This document shows, piece by piece, positions 12,601 through 27,795 of a DNA stretch of 64,000 nucleotides (positions are counted from its first letter, which is position 1; each line of letters begins with the position of its first letter). The notes below the pieces were generated by a model, which worked only from the letters and a program-made list of their open reading frames with translations, was not told where the DNA came from and did no database searches. The stretch covers positions 58,725 to 122,724 of the forward strand of contig JADLZK010004548.1 in NCBI GenBank assembly GCA_015847255.1, in the 5' to 3' direction. A program made the translations under genes and the position numbers. Source of the stretch: Hyparrhenia diplandra. Its lineage: Eukaryota; Streptophyta; Magnoliopsida; Poales; Poaceae.

Positions 12601-13354
12601 AGGATATGTTATTTTTACCAACAGTAAGAATGCCCCATCATGGGCCATGGCTCGTCGATGCTAACCACTTTTTTGGATGGCAATTGGCGATGGCGTGGTT
12701 CGTGGACAGAACCAGAGGGGGACACCGCTACTATCAACACAGGGACACCGCAATCCCAAGCATGGGGTAGCTATCAGTCTCAACAACGGTTCAGGCCTCA
12801 ACTGTGTCAAAAAGGAAACTGCCGGTTCAGACGGTTCGAGTTGAGGGAAGAGCAGGGGGAGTGCAGCTGCAGCCATATCATCAAGGTTAATCTTTACGAT
12901 AATTGATAAGGAAAACTTAACCAGTTAATTAATCTGTTTTTTACTTTGCTTTACGGGGAGTAATAATGTTCAGTAGTGGGCAGATCTTGTGACAGTACTT
13001 GTCCTTCCACGTTCAGGAACAGTTAAACACCAGCGGCTCCCATGTGGTGGTGACCAACGACGGTACCAGCTCGGAAATTTACGCCATTGCCGGGCGGAGC
13101 AGATAAGCTGCAACCGCCCCAACCATCGAAATTCAAACAGCCGATGTATGGCCTGGCCCTGGCCCAGACTCAGTGCTTTTTTTTTTTTTTCCTTTGCTTC
13201 TTTTTACATGAATGGGCCATAGATTACACTACCACAGTGGCACTGGTAGTTATCTACGGCGTCCGTGAAATGCCTTTTTTTTCACTTGTGCTTTAAAACT
13301 GTACTGGTATAATACTTCGATTACAGTACTACTGCCTGCTGGCATGTATTTTAA
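9697..13354. other. Intergenic, no supported gene
   Basis: The first few hundred bases may be the 3' untranslated region of the MATH gene. Beyond that, open frames such as 10482-10817 (-), 11308-11622 (-) and 12640-12906 (+) have no domain, no paralogue in the window and no codon signature, so they are not called. There is a poly-T run at 13178-13190. No BTB remnant was found. Confidence 0.5.
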
Positions 13355-13601
13355 TACTTCCTCCGTTTCCAATCTTTTGTTGAATTTTGATTTCATATAA
13401 AAGCGTGTTTATCGCCGCGTCTTTATTCAAATTTTTTATGTAAATTATAAAACAAACAAAAGCGTCATTACAAAATCTTTAGTGATGTAATAAGTCATAA
13501 CAAAAGTGGTAATATTTATTAAAAAAAATTAAATAAGATGAGAGGTCAAACACGCTTTATATAGTCAAAAAAATTCAAAGATTATGGAAATGGAAAGAGT
13601 A
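13355..13601. mobile_element. Stowaway/mariner-type MITE
   Basis: About 247 bases bounded by TA, starting cttcctccgtttccaatctttt and ending aaagattatggaaatggaaagag. The ends are imperfect inverted repeats and resemble the Stowaway terminus (CTCCCTCCGT). The interior is AT-rich and non-coding. The flanking TA dinucleotides fit the usual target-site duplication of this group. Confidence 0.7.
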
Positions 13602-14782
13602 CATCACTCTTTTAACATTACTAGTTTCCTGTCCAGATCTACGTATTCTGAAACATTGTTCACTCCTGTCAGAGCGTACTTCACTGAAACCTTGTTGCAA
13701 GCATATGACACACCAGCTCCGTGATGCTGTACGTATGACCGTCCGTGCGCTGGGACCTAGGGCATACTATATCCAGATCTAGATCCTGCTTTGCTTACAG
13801 TATATATTGTATGATTAGAAAAGAAGAGCAAGAGATGAATTACTTTCATATGGTGAAAACTTTCGATCTGCACGAGTAATTGTTTGACTTTGTAAGGCAC
13901 CCTGCGCCCGCGGAGTGACCATGCATGATGCATGCACGGGTGTTGTAGGCTATGTATAGGTGCTGGTGAATCCGTCGTTCCGTACCCCCCATGTGCCGTG
14001 TACAAACATCCCCACGAGTCATTATGATGTCTACGCATAGAACGGCGGACTCCACCTACTACAGCCCAGCCATTGCAGCGGCGCTGAGATCAAGCCTGCC
14101 CTTTCAGTTCGGTTCCGGCCCGGTGCAGTGGCGCCGTGGCGGTGCAGACGGCACAATTCGCTCCCGTTCTTGCCTGGCTTTTCTTTCTACTACTGTTACA
14201 GTGCTATACTGCTATTGCTGGCCGGCCCGGGCCGGCCAAAATGGTGGGTGCTCGATGGAAACGGCTCTGGCACAAGGGATCTCCTTTGCCCAACCCACAA
14301 CTCCCCCCGCTTTTCTTCCATGTGCCGCGCTGTGGACGAACACGAACCTACCTGCCCCCGCCGCTTTGTCGCGTTTACCACATCATCGCAATCGCCATCA
14401 CCATGGAGCCCTCACCTCACTCATCCAGCGGAAAATTAACAAGCACAGTGATAGCGGGGGCCGTTGTGTCCGTCGTGTTCGATCGCACGCGAGGCCCGCG
14501 CCCATGTGCCGCCCGGCAGCGGCGGCAAGCGAGCGGGCGCTCGCTCCTGCCCTCGCCGCGCCGGCCCTACGTTGCCAATTCACCGTGCGTCCCTGCCTAT
14601 CTATCTACTGCGGCAATTTCACCGGAGATAATTTTTCCTCGGCGATTTCACGCGCCTGGCCGGGCCGGGACGCTGCTGCCTTGTGGTCCATCCGGATGAA
14701 GCGCGGAACGGCCGGCGCCCAGACGGCGACAGCTGTTTCGGCTATTCACGCCACGCATTTGTGTTTAGTTGGTGAAATATTT
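13602..14782. other. Intergenic, one long uninformative open frame
   Basis: This contains most of a 304-codon plus-strand open frame (13991-14905) that I do not accept as a gene: its translation has no domain, is rich in H/R/P/A as expected for shadow translation of GC-rich DNA, and runs into a duplicated repeat. Nothing else is recognised. Confidence 0.45.
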
Positions 14783-15206
14783 TTGTGCGGTTCTGCTAAA
14801 ACAATCTTTCGTTTGTATTTGATAATTATCAGTCGGGCAAGGGAGCCCGCCACGCACGCTGCGCTCTTTCGTGTGGCGTCACTGTTTTTGTTTGGTTGCG
14901 TTTAATCCACGCGGTCCTTGCCGTCACATACTATGCACGTTGGTACAGTACGTAGATCTGGTCCTGCCTATTTCACCAACTGAACACACCCGTGCGGTTC
15001 TGTAAAACAATTTTTGGCAGGGAGCAGGGAGCAATATGGTGGCAAGGGACCCTCATACCCTCGCTCGCGACGCCCGCCACGCACGCTGCGCTCCTTTCGT
15101 GTGGCGTCACTGTTGGGGGCCGAATGGTTGCGCCCAATCGACGCGGTCCTTGCCGTCACATATACTATGCACGTTGGTACAGTACGTACTCTAGATCTGG
15201 TCCTGC
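14783..15206. repeat. Tandem duplication, two copies of about 190-215 bases
   Basis: Copy 1 (about 14783-14968) and copy 2 (about 14993-15206) share, in the same orientation, gtgcggttctg.taaaacaat, then cccgccacgcacgctgcgctc, tttcgtgtggcgtcactgtt, gcggtccttgccgtcacat, actatgcacgttggtacagt and agatctggtcctgc. Copy 2 has small insertions. No coding content is supported. Confidence 0.8.
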
Positions 15207-16476
15207 ATAACTGATTTCAATCTACAACAGCTCTCTCTGTGCTGCCTTGCTGTGCTCCATATGGTGGCACAGACCGTGCCAGCCTCGGGGTTAACGTCCG
15301 CCGCCTGCCGAAACTGAGATCGCCGGCCGTAAATATTATCCTGGGGGGGCTGGCCAATCAGGCGACGCGCCTTCAATTGATGGCTACTCGTACGTACGGT
15401 GTACAGTACTACTTGGATCTGATCTGCATCTGATGTCAGGGCGCCCCAGGCAGGCGCCGGTTCCTCGCCTTGCCAGTTGCCTCCCTCTCATTCTGCATTC
15501 TGCTAATGGTTGGTTGGTTGGTAAAGCCCCTGCCCGGGCCGAGCAGAAGGCATCTTCGCCATCACTAGTCCACCACCGTCAATGGTCAATCTCCAACCGG
15601 ACAAACATCCCACCTCTGAAACCGAGCATGGCGAACACAAAACTAACCGATGTTCTTATCGATGGGCGCGCGCATCCACCGCTGTTTGTCCCATTTCTTT
15701 TATCTCCTGATCAAACGCAAACCTGTGGTTCCCGTAGCCCGTTTGTCGATTCCTGTTGCAGTTGCAGCAGTAATAATAATAATACTGTACCACTACTCCA
15801 ACATGGGTAGGAGGGTAGTACAATAAAACGCGTATAATATGGAAGGATAATCTGTGTTCTTTTTTTTTTTTGATAACAAAAGGATAATCTGTGTTCAGAT
15901 CTGCAGGTGGGCACGAGCACGACCCTGTCACTCGTCAAAGACAGCTCGATTTACAGCTCGGCAACGGCAAGACAAGAACAAGGAGGAGCAGGGCAATGAC
16001 CCCAAGCCAACAGAGGTCATGCGGGGTGCATTTTGTTAATGATGATGGGGCTTACGTACGCGATTAATATTGACAGGGACAGACATGTTGTCTTGCGAGC
16101 CCCACTTGGCAGTATTATTGAAAACCGGCCGCGCACCTACTCTCTGCTTTCTTTCACGCGGCCACCACCGGCTTATTCAAGAGCACCAAAAGGGAGCTCG
16201 GGTTCGGCACCCAGCTTGCAAGCCAGCGAGCGAGAGCGGTGAGCCCGGCCATCAGCGGCGGAGCGGTCGCCGTCGTCGTCTTGCTAGCTGGCGCGCCGAT
16301 GCTCGCTCGTCGTCCAGGCCATGAATTGCTGCTAGCTAGCAGAGAGTAGATAGCCGCATGAGAGATTGCTAGCTAGGTTGCCAGCAGATAGAGGTGGGGA
16401 ATTGAATCGGAGGTCTCCCTGGTGGATATCTCGAGGCGGCGGCGGCATCGTCGGCGGCGGCGGAATTAGGAGGAGG
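15207..16476. other. Intergenic and upstream region of the second TBL gene
   Basis: No gene is recognised. The last 150 bases or so are GC-rich and probably belong to the transcribed leader of the TBL gene. Poly-T at 15860-15871. Confidence 0.4.
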
Positions 16477-17776
16477 ATGAAGAAGCTCCACTGGTTGGTG
16501 CGGTTCCTGTTCGGTCCGGTGCCGGTCTACTTCTCGGCGCTGGCCATCCTCATCGTGCTCACCAACGCGCAGTACTTCGGGCTGGTGGGCGTGGGCGTGG
16601 CGCCGCGCACCGCCAAGCTGGCCTCCTCCACGCCCGTGGTGAGCGTCATGAAGTACTGCGACATCTTCCGCGGCGAGTGGGTGCCCGACGCCGAGGCGCC
16701 CTACTACAACCACAAGACGTGCCACATGATCCAGGAGCACCAGAACTGCCTCAAGTACGGCCGCCCCGACCTCGGCTTCCTCAAGTGGCGCTGGCGGCCC
16801 CTCCGGCTGCGAGCTGCCGCGCTTCGACCCGCTCCAGTTCCTCCAGTTCGTCCGCGGCAAGTCGCTGGCTTTCGTCGGCGACTCGCTGGCCAGGAACCAC
16901 ATGCAGTCGCTGCTCTGCCTCCTCTCCCAGGTTGCAATGCGATTTGCAGGCTGCTATGTGAACCTGGGTGCCTGCTGCTCAAGGCTGAAGCTTTGCATTG
17001 TTGTTGCAGGTGGCGTATCCCAAGGACCTGTCGGCGAACCCGTCGACCCAGAACAAGGTGTACCACTACCGCGCCTACAACTTCACCATCAGCATGTTCT
17101 GGTCGCCGTTCCTGGTGCGCGCGCGGGAGCCCGACCACGACGGGCCGGCGCACACGGGCCACCATAGCCTGTACCTGGACGAGCCGGACCCGTCGTGGGT
17201 GTCGCAGATCTCCCGCTTCGACTACGTGCTGGTGTCGGCGGCCAACTGGTTCTCCCGCCCGTCGCTCTTCTACGAGAAGCGTCGGCTCATCGGGTGCAGC
17301 TTCTGCAGCCGGCAGTACGGCGTCCCGGACCTGACGCTCTACTACTCGCAGCGGCGCGCGTGGCGCGTGGCGCTGCGCGCCATCAACGACCTGGAGCACC
17401 TCCGCGGGCGGGTCATCGTGCGCATGCTCTCCCCGATGTCGCACTTCGAGAACGGCACGTGGGACCACGGCGGCGACTGCAGGCGCACGCAGCCGCTGCG
17501 GGCCAACCAGACCGCCATGGAGGGACGCGACCTGCACTTCTACACCGCGCAGATGGAGGAGTTCCGCGCCGCGGAGAAGGCCGCCAGCGAGAAAGGGAGA
17601 CGGCTGATGCTCATGGACGCCACGGCGGCGATGCTGATGCGGCCCGACGGACACCCCAGCCGGTACGGACACTGGCCCAACGAGAAGGTGCAGCTCTACA
17701 ACGACTGCATCCACTGGTGCCTCCGGGACCCATCGACATCTGGAACGACATGCTCTTCCAGATGCTCCTCGCCTAG
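16477..17776 (+). CDS. Trichome birefringence-like (TBL) polysaccharide O-acetyltransferase, copy 2
   Basis: Paralogue of the gene at 4423-5717 and likely also a Golgi wall-polysaccharide O-acetyltransferase of the AXY4/TBL19-27 type. Exons are 16477-16930 and 17009-17776, with a 78-base intron at the same place as in copy 1. I chose the ATG at 16477 ([13 protein letters not shown]) because it directly precedes the membrane anchor (residues about 8-28); an in-frame upstream ATG at 16366 would add a glycine-rich stretch of 37 residues. The TBL domain begins [14 protein letters not shown] motif [16 protein letters not shown]-terminal DCIHWC carries the DxxH pair. Two isolated frame breaks occur: one extra C in the cccc near 16799-16802 (just before [10 protein letters not shown]), and one missing C near 17723 inside the [11 protein letters not shown] block. 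All other blocks are intact, so indel error is more likely than decay. Confidence 0.88.
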
Positions 17777-20700
17777 CTAGTAGCTCTAGCAGCAAGGATG
17801 ATCCATCGATCGAAACAACTGTCCGTCGCCGGTAACCGTGCGTGCACAGATTCGTTTTGTTTTGCCTTGTTTTTCGTTCTTCTTTTTTAAGAAAGAAAAG
17901 CAGAGGGGTACAACTACAATTTTGATTGATAACAAGCAATGAGGATTCGTTCCTCTCGGAACCCGAGATCATCCGTTCCACCTTTGTTTTGGCGGTGTCG
18001 ATCCGAGTGAACTTTTTTCCTGGTCGCGGTCGGTCGGCGCCGTGAAAAGGAGCAAGCAAACAATCAAAAAGGACCGCAGCGGTGGTGCGTGCCTTTGATT
18101 CTGTAGTACACCTATATGGGTGGCGCACGCAAGCTGTCGAAAAGGTCACGGCCATCTTCCGATCCTCGATCGAATTGAAATGAAAGCTGTACTAGGCCCG
18201 CCTTTACATCACACATCACGAATCAGTTTCTTGCCACTTCCACCGTTGCAGTTCCAAATCTGGGGCGCGTACGAGAGTCAGGAGTAAAAGCGACGCGTAA
18301 CTTCACCGTGATTGTGCACGGCGTCCGCCGTCCGGTCTCCGGCAGATGGATGGTGGTGGATCGCACTGATGGCGCTGCCGGGCCGGGGCCGGGCGGAGAA
18401 AAAGTCGAGCGCGCACCGCAAGACCGACCGGAAAGAGAAGCAGGCACGCGCCTGTCGTTGTCGAGGAGCGGGGGCTGGCTGCCAGCTACTAGTTGTGGCC
18501 GCCGAGGCCCGAGCGGCGACCATGGAGACTCCGCTGGTGATGACGAGAGTGAATGCCTGAATGGCTTGTGTGCGTGAGCCGCGTGACTCTGAGCGACGGG
18601 CAGCGCGGGGGAGAGTGTGCAGGCAGGGGTTGGTGTGCCGGTGTGCGTGGCGTCTGTGTACCAAGTGATGGGTGACGCCCACTGACCACGCACAGGCCAG
18701 GCCAGGCCACGCTGCTGGGGTGCTGGCCACAGCCTCCGGCCCTGGTGTACTGCGTCGTTCTAGAACCTGGCGCTGGCGGCGGTTGTGACGAGCGCTCGGA
18801 TCGGGAGCCCCTCCCGCGCACACATCGCGAGGAGGACTGTGCCTGGACTGGATCGGATCTCATGGGCCAGGGCCACGGCGCGGGCCGCATCCGCGCATGT
18901 CCAGCTCCAATCTCTGGCGGCCGACGTGGTTCCTCTCCGAAATCAAATTGGATCGAGCATCGGAGTACCTACGTACTCCTGCATCAACTTGCTGTACTAC
19001 TGTACAAGTTTACAGCAGCTCTCGATTTCAAACATATACACACGCCGACAGCGCGTGGGCCCTTGATACATGAAAGATCAATGCGCATAATGAGCTTTGC
19101 GAGGGCGCGGGCCCAGTGACTGCCAAAGTTAGAGACAGACTTCTTTGTTTACAAGAAGACGCATGATACCAGAAAAGGTTGCAAATTGCAATGCACAAGG
19201 CAAAGATTTATCCTGAAGATGTACTCCTGCCTGCAACAGTAACATGTGAGCAGTGAGCACACAGAAGGCGATGGTCCAGTTCACTGCGCAAAGTGATGCT
19301 GCAGTCACGCTGCGATTCGAATTACCCATGAGGAACCACGAACTTGATGCGAACCAATTGGTGGATCAGTGGATGGATGCATCGATGATAACTTCACGAG
19401 CAAGAGTCGTGGTGGACTCATGGCGGTACGTACACGGTAGTGGTGCTGACAGACAGGGGACGATTAGTTGCCGGGTTCCGTAATTTGCGGGCAGGCGGCT
19501 CCGGGCTCCGGCTGGAATGAGCAGGTGCGGTGCGGACTGCGGGGACCCCCGGCGTGGCGAGTGCTCGCGTCCACTCGATCGTGCGGTTTTGCTGCGCACC
19601 GACGCTTTCGGCCGGGACTTTACACTCAGCGCCGGACGTCGGGGCCTACTCTAATCTAGTAATTCAGTTGTACTAATCACTAAACGCCGCTCTGTTAATG
19701 ATCTGCCATGGCACGGCGGGCGACTGACGCTAGCTTGGTACGCCAAGCGAGTAACGAGACGCCATCGCCATCCGCGGTCAGCGTCTCTGCACCGTCGATC
19801 CATCGTGTAGCGTAACTGCGCAGTGGTGGAGCACCGTTTCCGTTTCAGGAGAGCGGAAGTTCGTTACAACGACTAGACTAACGTAACGGGACGGCCGATG
19901 CCGATCGCAATCCTCCGTTCCTTGCAGGATTGCATTGACCGAATAGCGCTGGAACAGAAGTTGGCATGGGCCTATGGTGAAGCCCAGAGGCCAGAACAGA
20001 AGAAGTTCCCCCTGGCCTGGAGCCACGTCGTGGTTGTCCGGCCCACATGCCGAAGAGGAAGGCTACCGCAGTCCAGTTCGCGTCCTGCTCCTGCAACATC
20101 GATGCCGAAGCTCACCGGGACAACCTGAACTATATTAATTATTATTATTAATTATCATATTTTCCTAGAGCTAGTATCACAGTGCAGGTTTTCTCCTCAA
20201 TTTTTCAAATAAGGACAACCTGTCTTCAATCTTCAACTCTTATAATTAACCGCTTGAGTTATTAAGTTACCTCCTCTTCGGTTGCCGTTTTTAGCTATAA
20301 AAAACTCGATAAACCCTTTATAAGAATTTTAAACAGCAAAAAAGGCCTCGAAGCATTAATACAGAAACAAAAATAAATGTTTAGAGATTGTGAAAATACA
20401 TCAAGTTTTCGAATTCCATGTTTAGCTCTAGAATAAAAAAAAAAAAAAAAAAAAACCAAAAAGTATATAGAAAAATTCTTAGAACATTCCAATTAATGTT
20501 CAGAAACATATACAGATATGCTAGGAAGACAGTGTTGGCACTTGATCTCAATTATTGCGCAACTGTGTAGTGTGTTTCGTGTAGTAATATATCCTCACAA
20601 CCAAATCGTGGAAACCGTACAAATCCATATTCGTCCTGAACTCGTGGTACTATTTAGGAGTACTATATATGGTTTAGCACTAAGCAGGCCTTTTATGCTG

Positions 20701-20801
20701 TAAATAAATCATCAAAGCAACGAGGCGTGTAGTATAGTAACATAAATAAAGCAAGGCAAGCTTCCGACACGGCATACGTGCGTGCGCAGGCGTGGCGACT
20801 A
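17777..20801. other. Intergenic, no supported gene
   Basis: About 3 kb without a recognisable protein, RNA or complete transposon. GC-rich parts (18.3-18.9 kb, 19.4-19.7 kb) give several overlapping frames on both strands, none with domain content. Poly-A at 20436-20456. Confidence 0.5.
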
Positions 20802-21212
20802 CTACTGTCCCGCGGCGAACGCCTCGACTGGGAAGGTCTTGGTGACGCCGGCGAGGCTCTTGAAGTGGATCTTGCCTGTGGGCGGGTCGTCGACGACGAT
20901 CTCGTTGACGGGGGGCCACAGCATGAGCTCCTTGGCCTTGACGCCCTTGAGCTTCTTGATGCGCTTGTCGCTGACGTAGCCGGTGATGGCCACGTCGTAG
21001 CTCACCTGCTTGCTCACCAGCTTGAACTGGTGCTCCACCTTCTTCCGCTGCGAGATCCACATGTACCCCGTGGCGCGCACGAAGCCGACCTCGATGACCT
21101 CCGCCAGGGGCAGCAGGCCCAGCGGGAGCCCGAACTCCTCCAGCAGCGACACCGCCATCTTCAGGCCCTCCTCGTGCCCCTTCTTCACCACGCCGCCCTC
21201 CTTCTCGGCCAT
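20802..21212 (-). CDS. DUF538 family protein
   Basis: A complete single-exon gene of 136 residues. The sequence matches the plant DUF538 fold: an N-terminal helix (GHEEGLKMAVSLLEEFGLP), the LPLGLLPLAEV-type signature, then VRATGYMWISQ, a central beta region (FKLVSKQVSYDVAITGYVSD), a KKLKGVKAKELMLWPPVNEI segment, and a C-terminal GKIHFKSLAGVTKTFPVEAF. The family is plant-specific; members have been linked to stress responses and resemble bactericidal/permeability-increasing-type lipid-binding folds, but no enzymatic role is established. There is no signal peptide, so it is probably cytosolic. A TATA box (tatataaa on the minus strand, 21318-21325) lies about 106 bases upstream of the ATG. Confidence 0.92.
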   Translation of the reverse strand: MAEKEGGVVKKGHEEGLKMAVSLLEEFGLPLGLLPLAEVIEVGFVRATGYMWISQRKKVEHQFKLVSKQVSYDVAITGYVSDKRIKKLKGVKAKELMLWPPVNEIVVDDPPTGKIHFKSLAGVTKTFPVEAFAAGQ

Positions 21213-21317
21213 GATGCCCGCCTTAGCAGCTGATCGATCGGCTCGCTGAGGAAATATTTACCTGTTGATCGATCGCTCGACGCTGTGGTTATTTGCGTGT
21301 GGCTGTTGGGGGGTTGA

Positions 21318-21325
21318 TTTATATA
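21318..21325 (-). promoter_or_regulatory. TATA box of the DUF538 gene
   Basis: TATATAAA on the minus strand, about 106 bases before the start codon at 21212, a normal distance for a plant TATA box plus a short leader. Confidence 0.5.
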
Positions 21326-22047
21326 CAGATATATAGGGAGGTGAACCAGGAAACGCCAAACGACGGATGCCGACAGGCCTCGAATTAATCGTTGGGGTTT
21401 TAGAAGTTTGCCATGCCGTTGTTCGAGTTCGACGACGGGATGACCGAGTGATGCTACTTTGTTGAGTGTAGTGCCCAAGGAAGTGTTGTCTGTTTCTCAG
21501 CGTGGCGCAGGGTTTGCATTGCGTACTCCGAAGGGCCGGCAATGCCGCCGGTGCAATGCTTGTCCCTCCCAACAAGACGGTTCAGGCTTCCCCTCTCCAT
21601 CGGAACTGCAACCGTTGAATTGATCGAAAAAGACGGCAACCATTGAGAGAAATATAACAATAATATTGTCACAGGTACTTGTGTAAAGTGCCCTCTTCAT
21701 CAGGAAATCAAGGTAGGCATAAACTAGCAAAATTTCAAAGTCAGAATGGTGAACAAAACTAGCTTGAAGCATAACCTTGGGCTTCATGATATTCAGAACA
21801 AGACTTCAATCGCGAGCCTCAGCTATGAACCCGATAGCATTCACATCAACGGGCATAGTGAATCAGAGATTTGGTTCCAACCATTTATTTTTATTCTTGG
21901 AAATCACAACCAGTAAGCACTACACCCAGGAGTTTATTTTTCTGGTCCTCAAACAGGAGCAATACAGGTAATCTAAGAGTTCAAAAGCCCACACATATAG
22001 TTGTTACAAACTAACCATTGCAGCACAGACAGCAGATCCATACAAGC
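21326..22047. other. Intergenic between the DUF538 gene and the KARI 3' end
   Basis: No gene is recognised. The part next to 22047 is probably the 3' untranslated region of the reductoisomerase gene. Confidence 0.4.
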
Positions 22048-25783
<3,736 letters not shown>

Positions 25784-25901
25784 TTATGTGTGGGATTGTA
25801 GGGCAAAAAAAGTTGGTGACAGTTGCACAGTCACATCGTATCGTCGTAGTACAGTACAAGTAAAAACCTGTTCCTCTACAAATTCCCGTAAAAAATTCAT
25901 A

Positions 25902-26180
25902 GGATGTGTTTAGAGGCAAACGTTTGGCCAAAATTTTAGAATTTTGGTTAAAATATCGTCGTCAGAAGACGTTTTAGTTTATTTGTCTTTAAATATTATC
26001 CTACCATAAAGACTCAAAAAATCGTCTCACAATATACATCTAAATTGTGTAATTAGTTTATTTTTTTTACCTACATTTCATACTCCTATTACGCGTACAA
26101 ATTTATTGTTTCGATGTGATGGGATGTGATGGGAGTGCGGGGAAATTTTGGAGAGAAACTTGAAACTCTAAACACACCCT
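25902..26180. mobile_element. Small non-autonomous DNA element (MITE)
   Basis: About 280 bases starting ggatgtgtttagag and ending ctctaaacacaccct, near-perfect inverted ends of about 13 bases. The interior is AT-rich. The superfamily is not decided; the RTGTGTTTAGA terminus is common among small grass elements. Confidence 0.6.
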
Positions 26181-26960
26181 AGTCAAAATTGTAATAGGAG
26201 ATTACTATTTCCTGATGTAAACAGAATTTAGTATGTTCAGGCCTGAGTGCCTATTGTTATACTCCGTACAAGCCAAGAGGTGGTAGACCCGTTTAGCCCT
26301 CTGATTGGCACCCTCCCGGCGTGCACCCGCACATTGTTTTTGGAATTTTTCTCAACCGGTAAAAGTTCCCTCGTGTAGCCCGGGGTTTTTTACATCTAAA
26401 CCAAATATTTGAGAGAATATTTTTATCAGGATGGCCATAAATGATTCAAAATGAAGAAATAAAATTAGGAGTATTCTTTAGTTGCTTTGACGGTTTGAAG
26501 AGATTTGAGCGGTTTTTAAAATTCAAAATGTAATTTTTTTTAAAATGGAATAAAAAACTTTATTTGTAGCAATGATTCAAAATTCTTTAAATTTCGTGTG
26601 TTTGTATGGACCTTCATGATTTAATGGGCCTTAACTCTGTGTATTTTTCTTTTTTTTTTTTTTTCAAACTTCAATTCAAAATAAAAGCGAACTCAAATTT
26701 GAAAAAGTATTACCGTTGGCTTCTATAAAAAACTATTTTATACAATTTTTTTCACGATTTTTTTTCAACTTTCAAATTTTGAATTTGTATTAACGGTAAA
26801 AAAAGTATTTTAAATATTTGAGAGAATATTTTTATCAGGATGGCCATAAATGTGAATGAAGAAATAAAATTTATTCTTTAGTTGCTTTGACCTTCGTTAA
26901 AAGGGATAATTATCCAGCATGTTCAGACTTCTTTGCTCGTTGTTGTAGGCCTTTTATGTA
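26181..26960. other. Intergenic AT-rich DNA with an internal repeat
   Basis: No gene. The phrase atatttgagagaatatttttatcaggatggccataaatg occurs at about 26405 and 26815, each time followed by gaagaaataaaat and ttctttagttgctttga, so a short segment is duplicated with about 410 bases spacing. Confidence 0.6.
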
Positions 26961-27135
26961 CTCCATCCGTCCCAAAATGACCTTCGTTAGTCGTAATTAT
27001 ATATTTAAATATATAAATATTTATGTTAAGTAATTAGTATTATCCAGTTTTTTAACAAATTTATTTGAAGATTTAAATCAGTATTTTTTTGCAAAATCGG
27101 AAAGTTTGCTGTAGGCGTCGTTTAGACGGAGGGAG
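26961..27135. mobile_element. Stowaway MITE
   Basis: About 175 bases between TA dinucleotides, starting ctccatccgtcccaaaatga and ending tttagacggagggag. Terminal inverted repeats match the Stowaway consensus CTCCCTCCGT, and the interior is AT-rich, as usual. Confidence 0.8.
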
Positions 27136-27795
27136 TAGAGAAAGTACACTCCCAAATACACTGAAGAATTTGCATTTTCCTTCCCAGCAGTATTTTACGT
27201 GCAGGAGCAGGTGCTTTTCAAGGTCCCCACTCCGCAAAGGCCAAAGCCAAAATGGCTTTTCGCTACGGTTTGGGTCAAGTCTGCGTGCACTAACTTCTAT
27301 AGGCACCGTGTTACTGTGGCCCACCCTCCACATACGCGTCGTCATGCAGATCGACCACATGAACAGATAAAATGCAACTTGGATTCATCGACTAATAATC
27401 GTTGTTGTTGTTGTTGTTTTCTTTTTTTGAGGGGAACTAAAAATCGTTGTTGTTGCCCTACAGAGGAGACGCCTGCACAAATCTCATGTTTGGGCCTGTT
27501 GGGCTGCCTTTCTGGGCAGGCCTTCTATTGCATATATCCACTGTATCAACAGTATTTTGTGCCTAAGATTCTCACTTCTCAGCAGCGGCTGCGAATAATC
27601 ACATTTCTGCAGCCAGCTCACAAAAGAGCAGAGGCCATAGCATGAGAGGTACATTACAACGACATGTTCACAATAATTTTTACCATATGAGAACCAAGAA
27701 AACAGTTAATCAAGCCCACCAAAAGTCACAACCGTTCCTGCTGCATATAATGACGAAGGTACACGTCCAAAAGCTCACTTAGATCATACAACGGG
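27136..27795. other. Intergenic, likely including the chaperone 3' untranslated region
   Basis: No gene is recognised. A (gtt)n stretch lies at about 27401-27418. Sequence adjoining 27796 is probably the 3' untranslated region of the minus-strand chaperone gene. Confidence 0.4.

Noticed and set aside
13991..14905. A 304-codon plus-strand open frame
   Set aside because: No domain, irregular composition, no splice or promoter context, and its end runs into a duplicated repeat.
16704..18155. A 483-codon open frame on the minus strand
   Set aside because: It lies antisense to the second TBL gene. Its translation is R/H/V-rich shadow of GC-rich codons and has no domain, while the plus strand gives clear TBL motifs.
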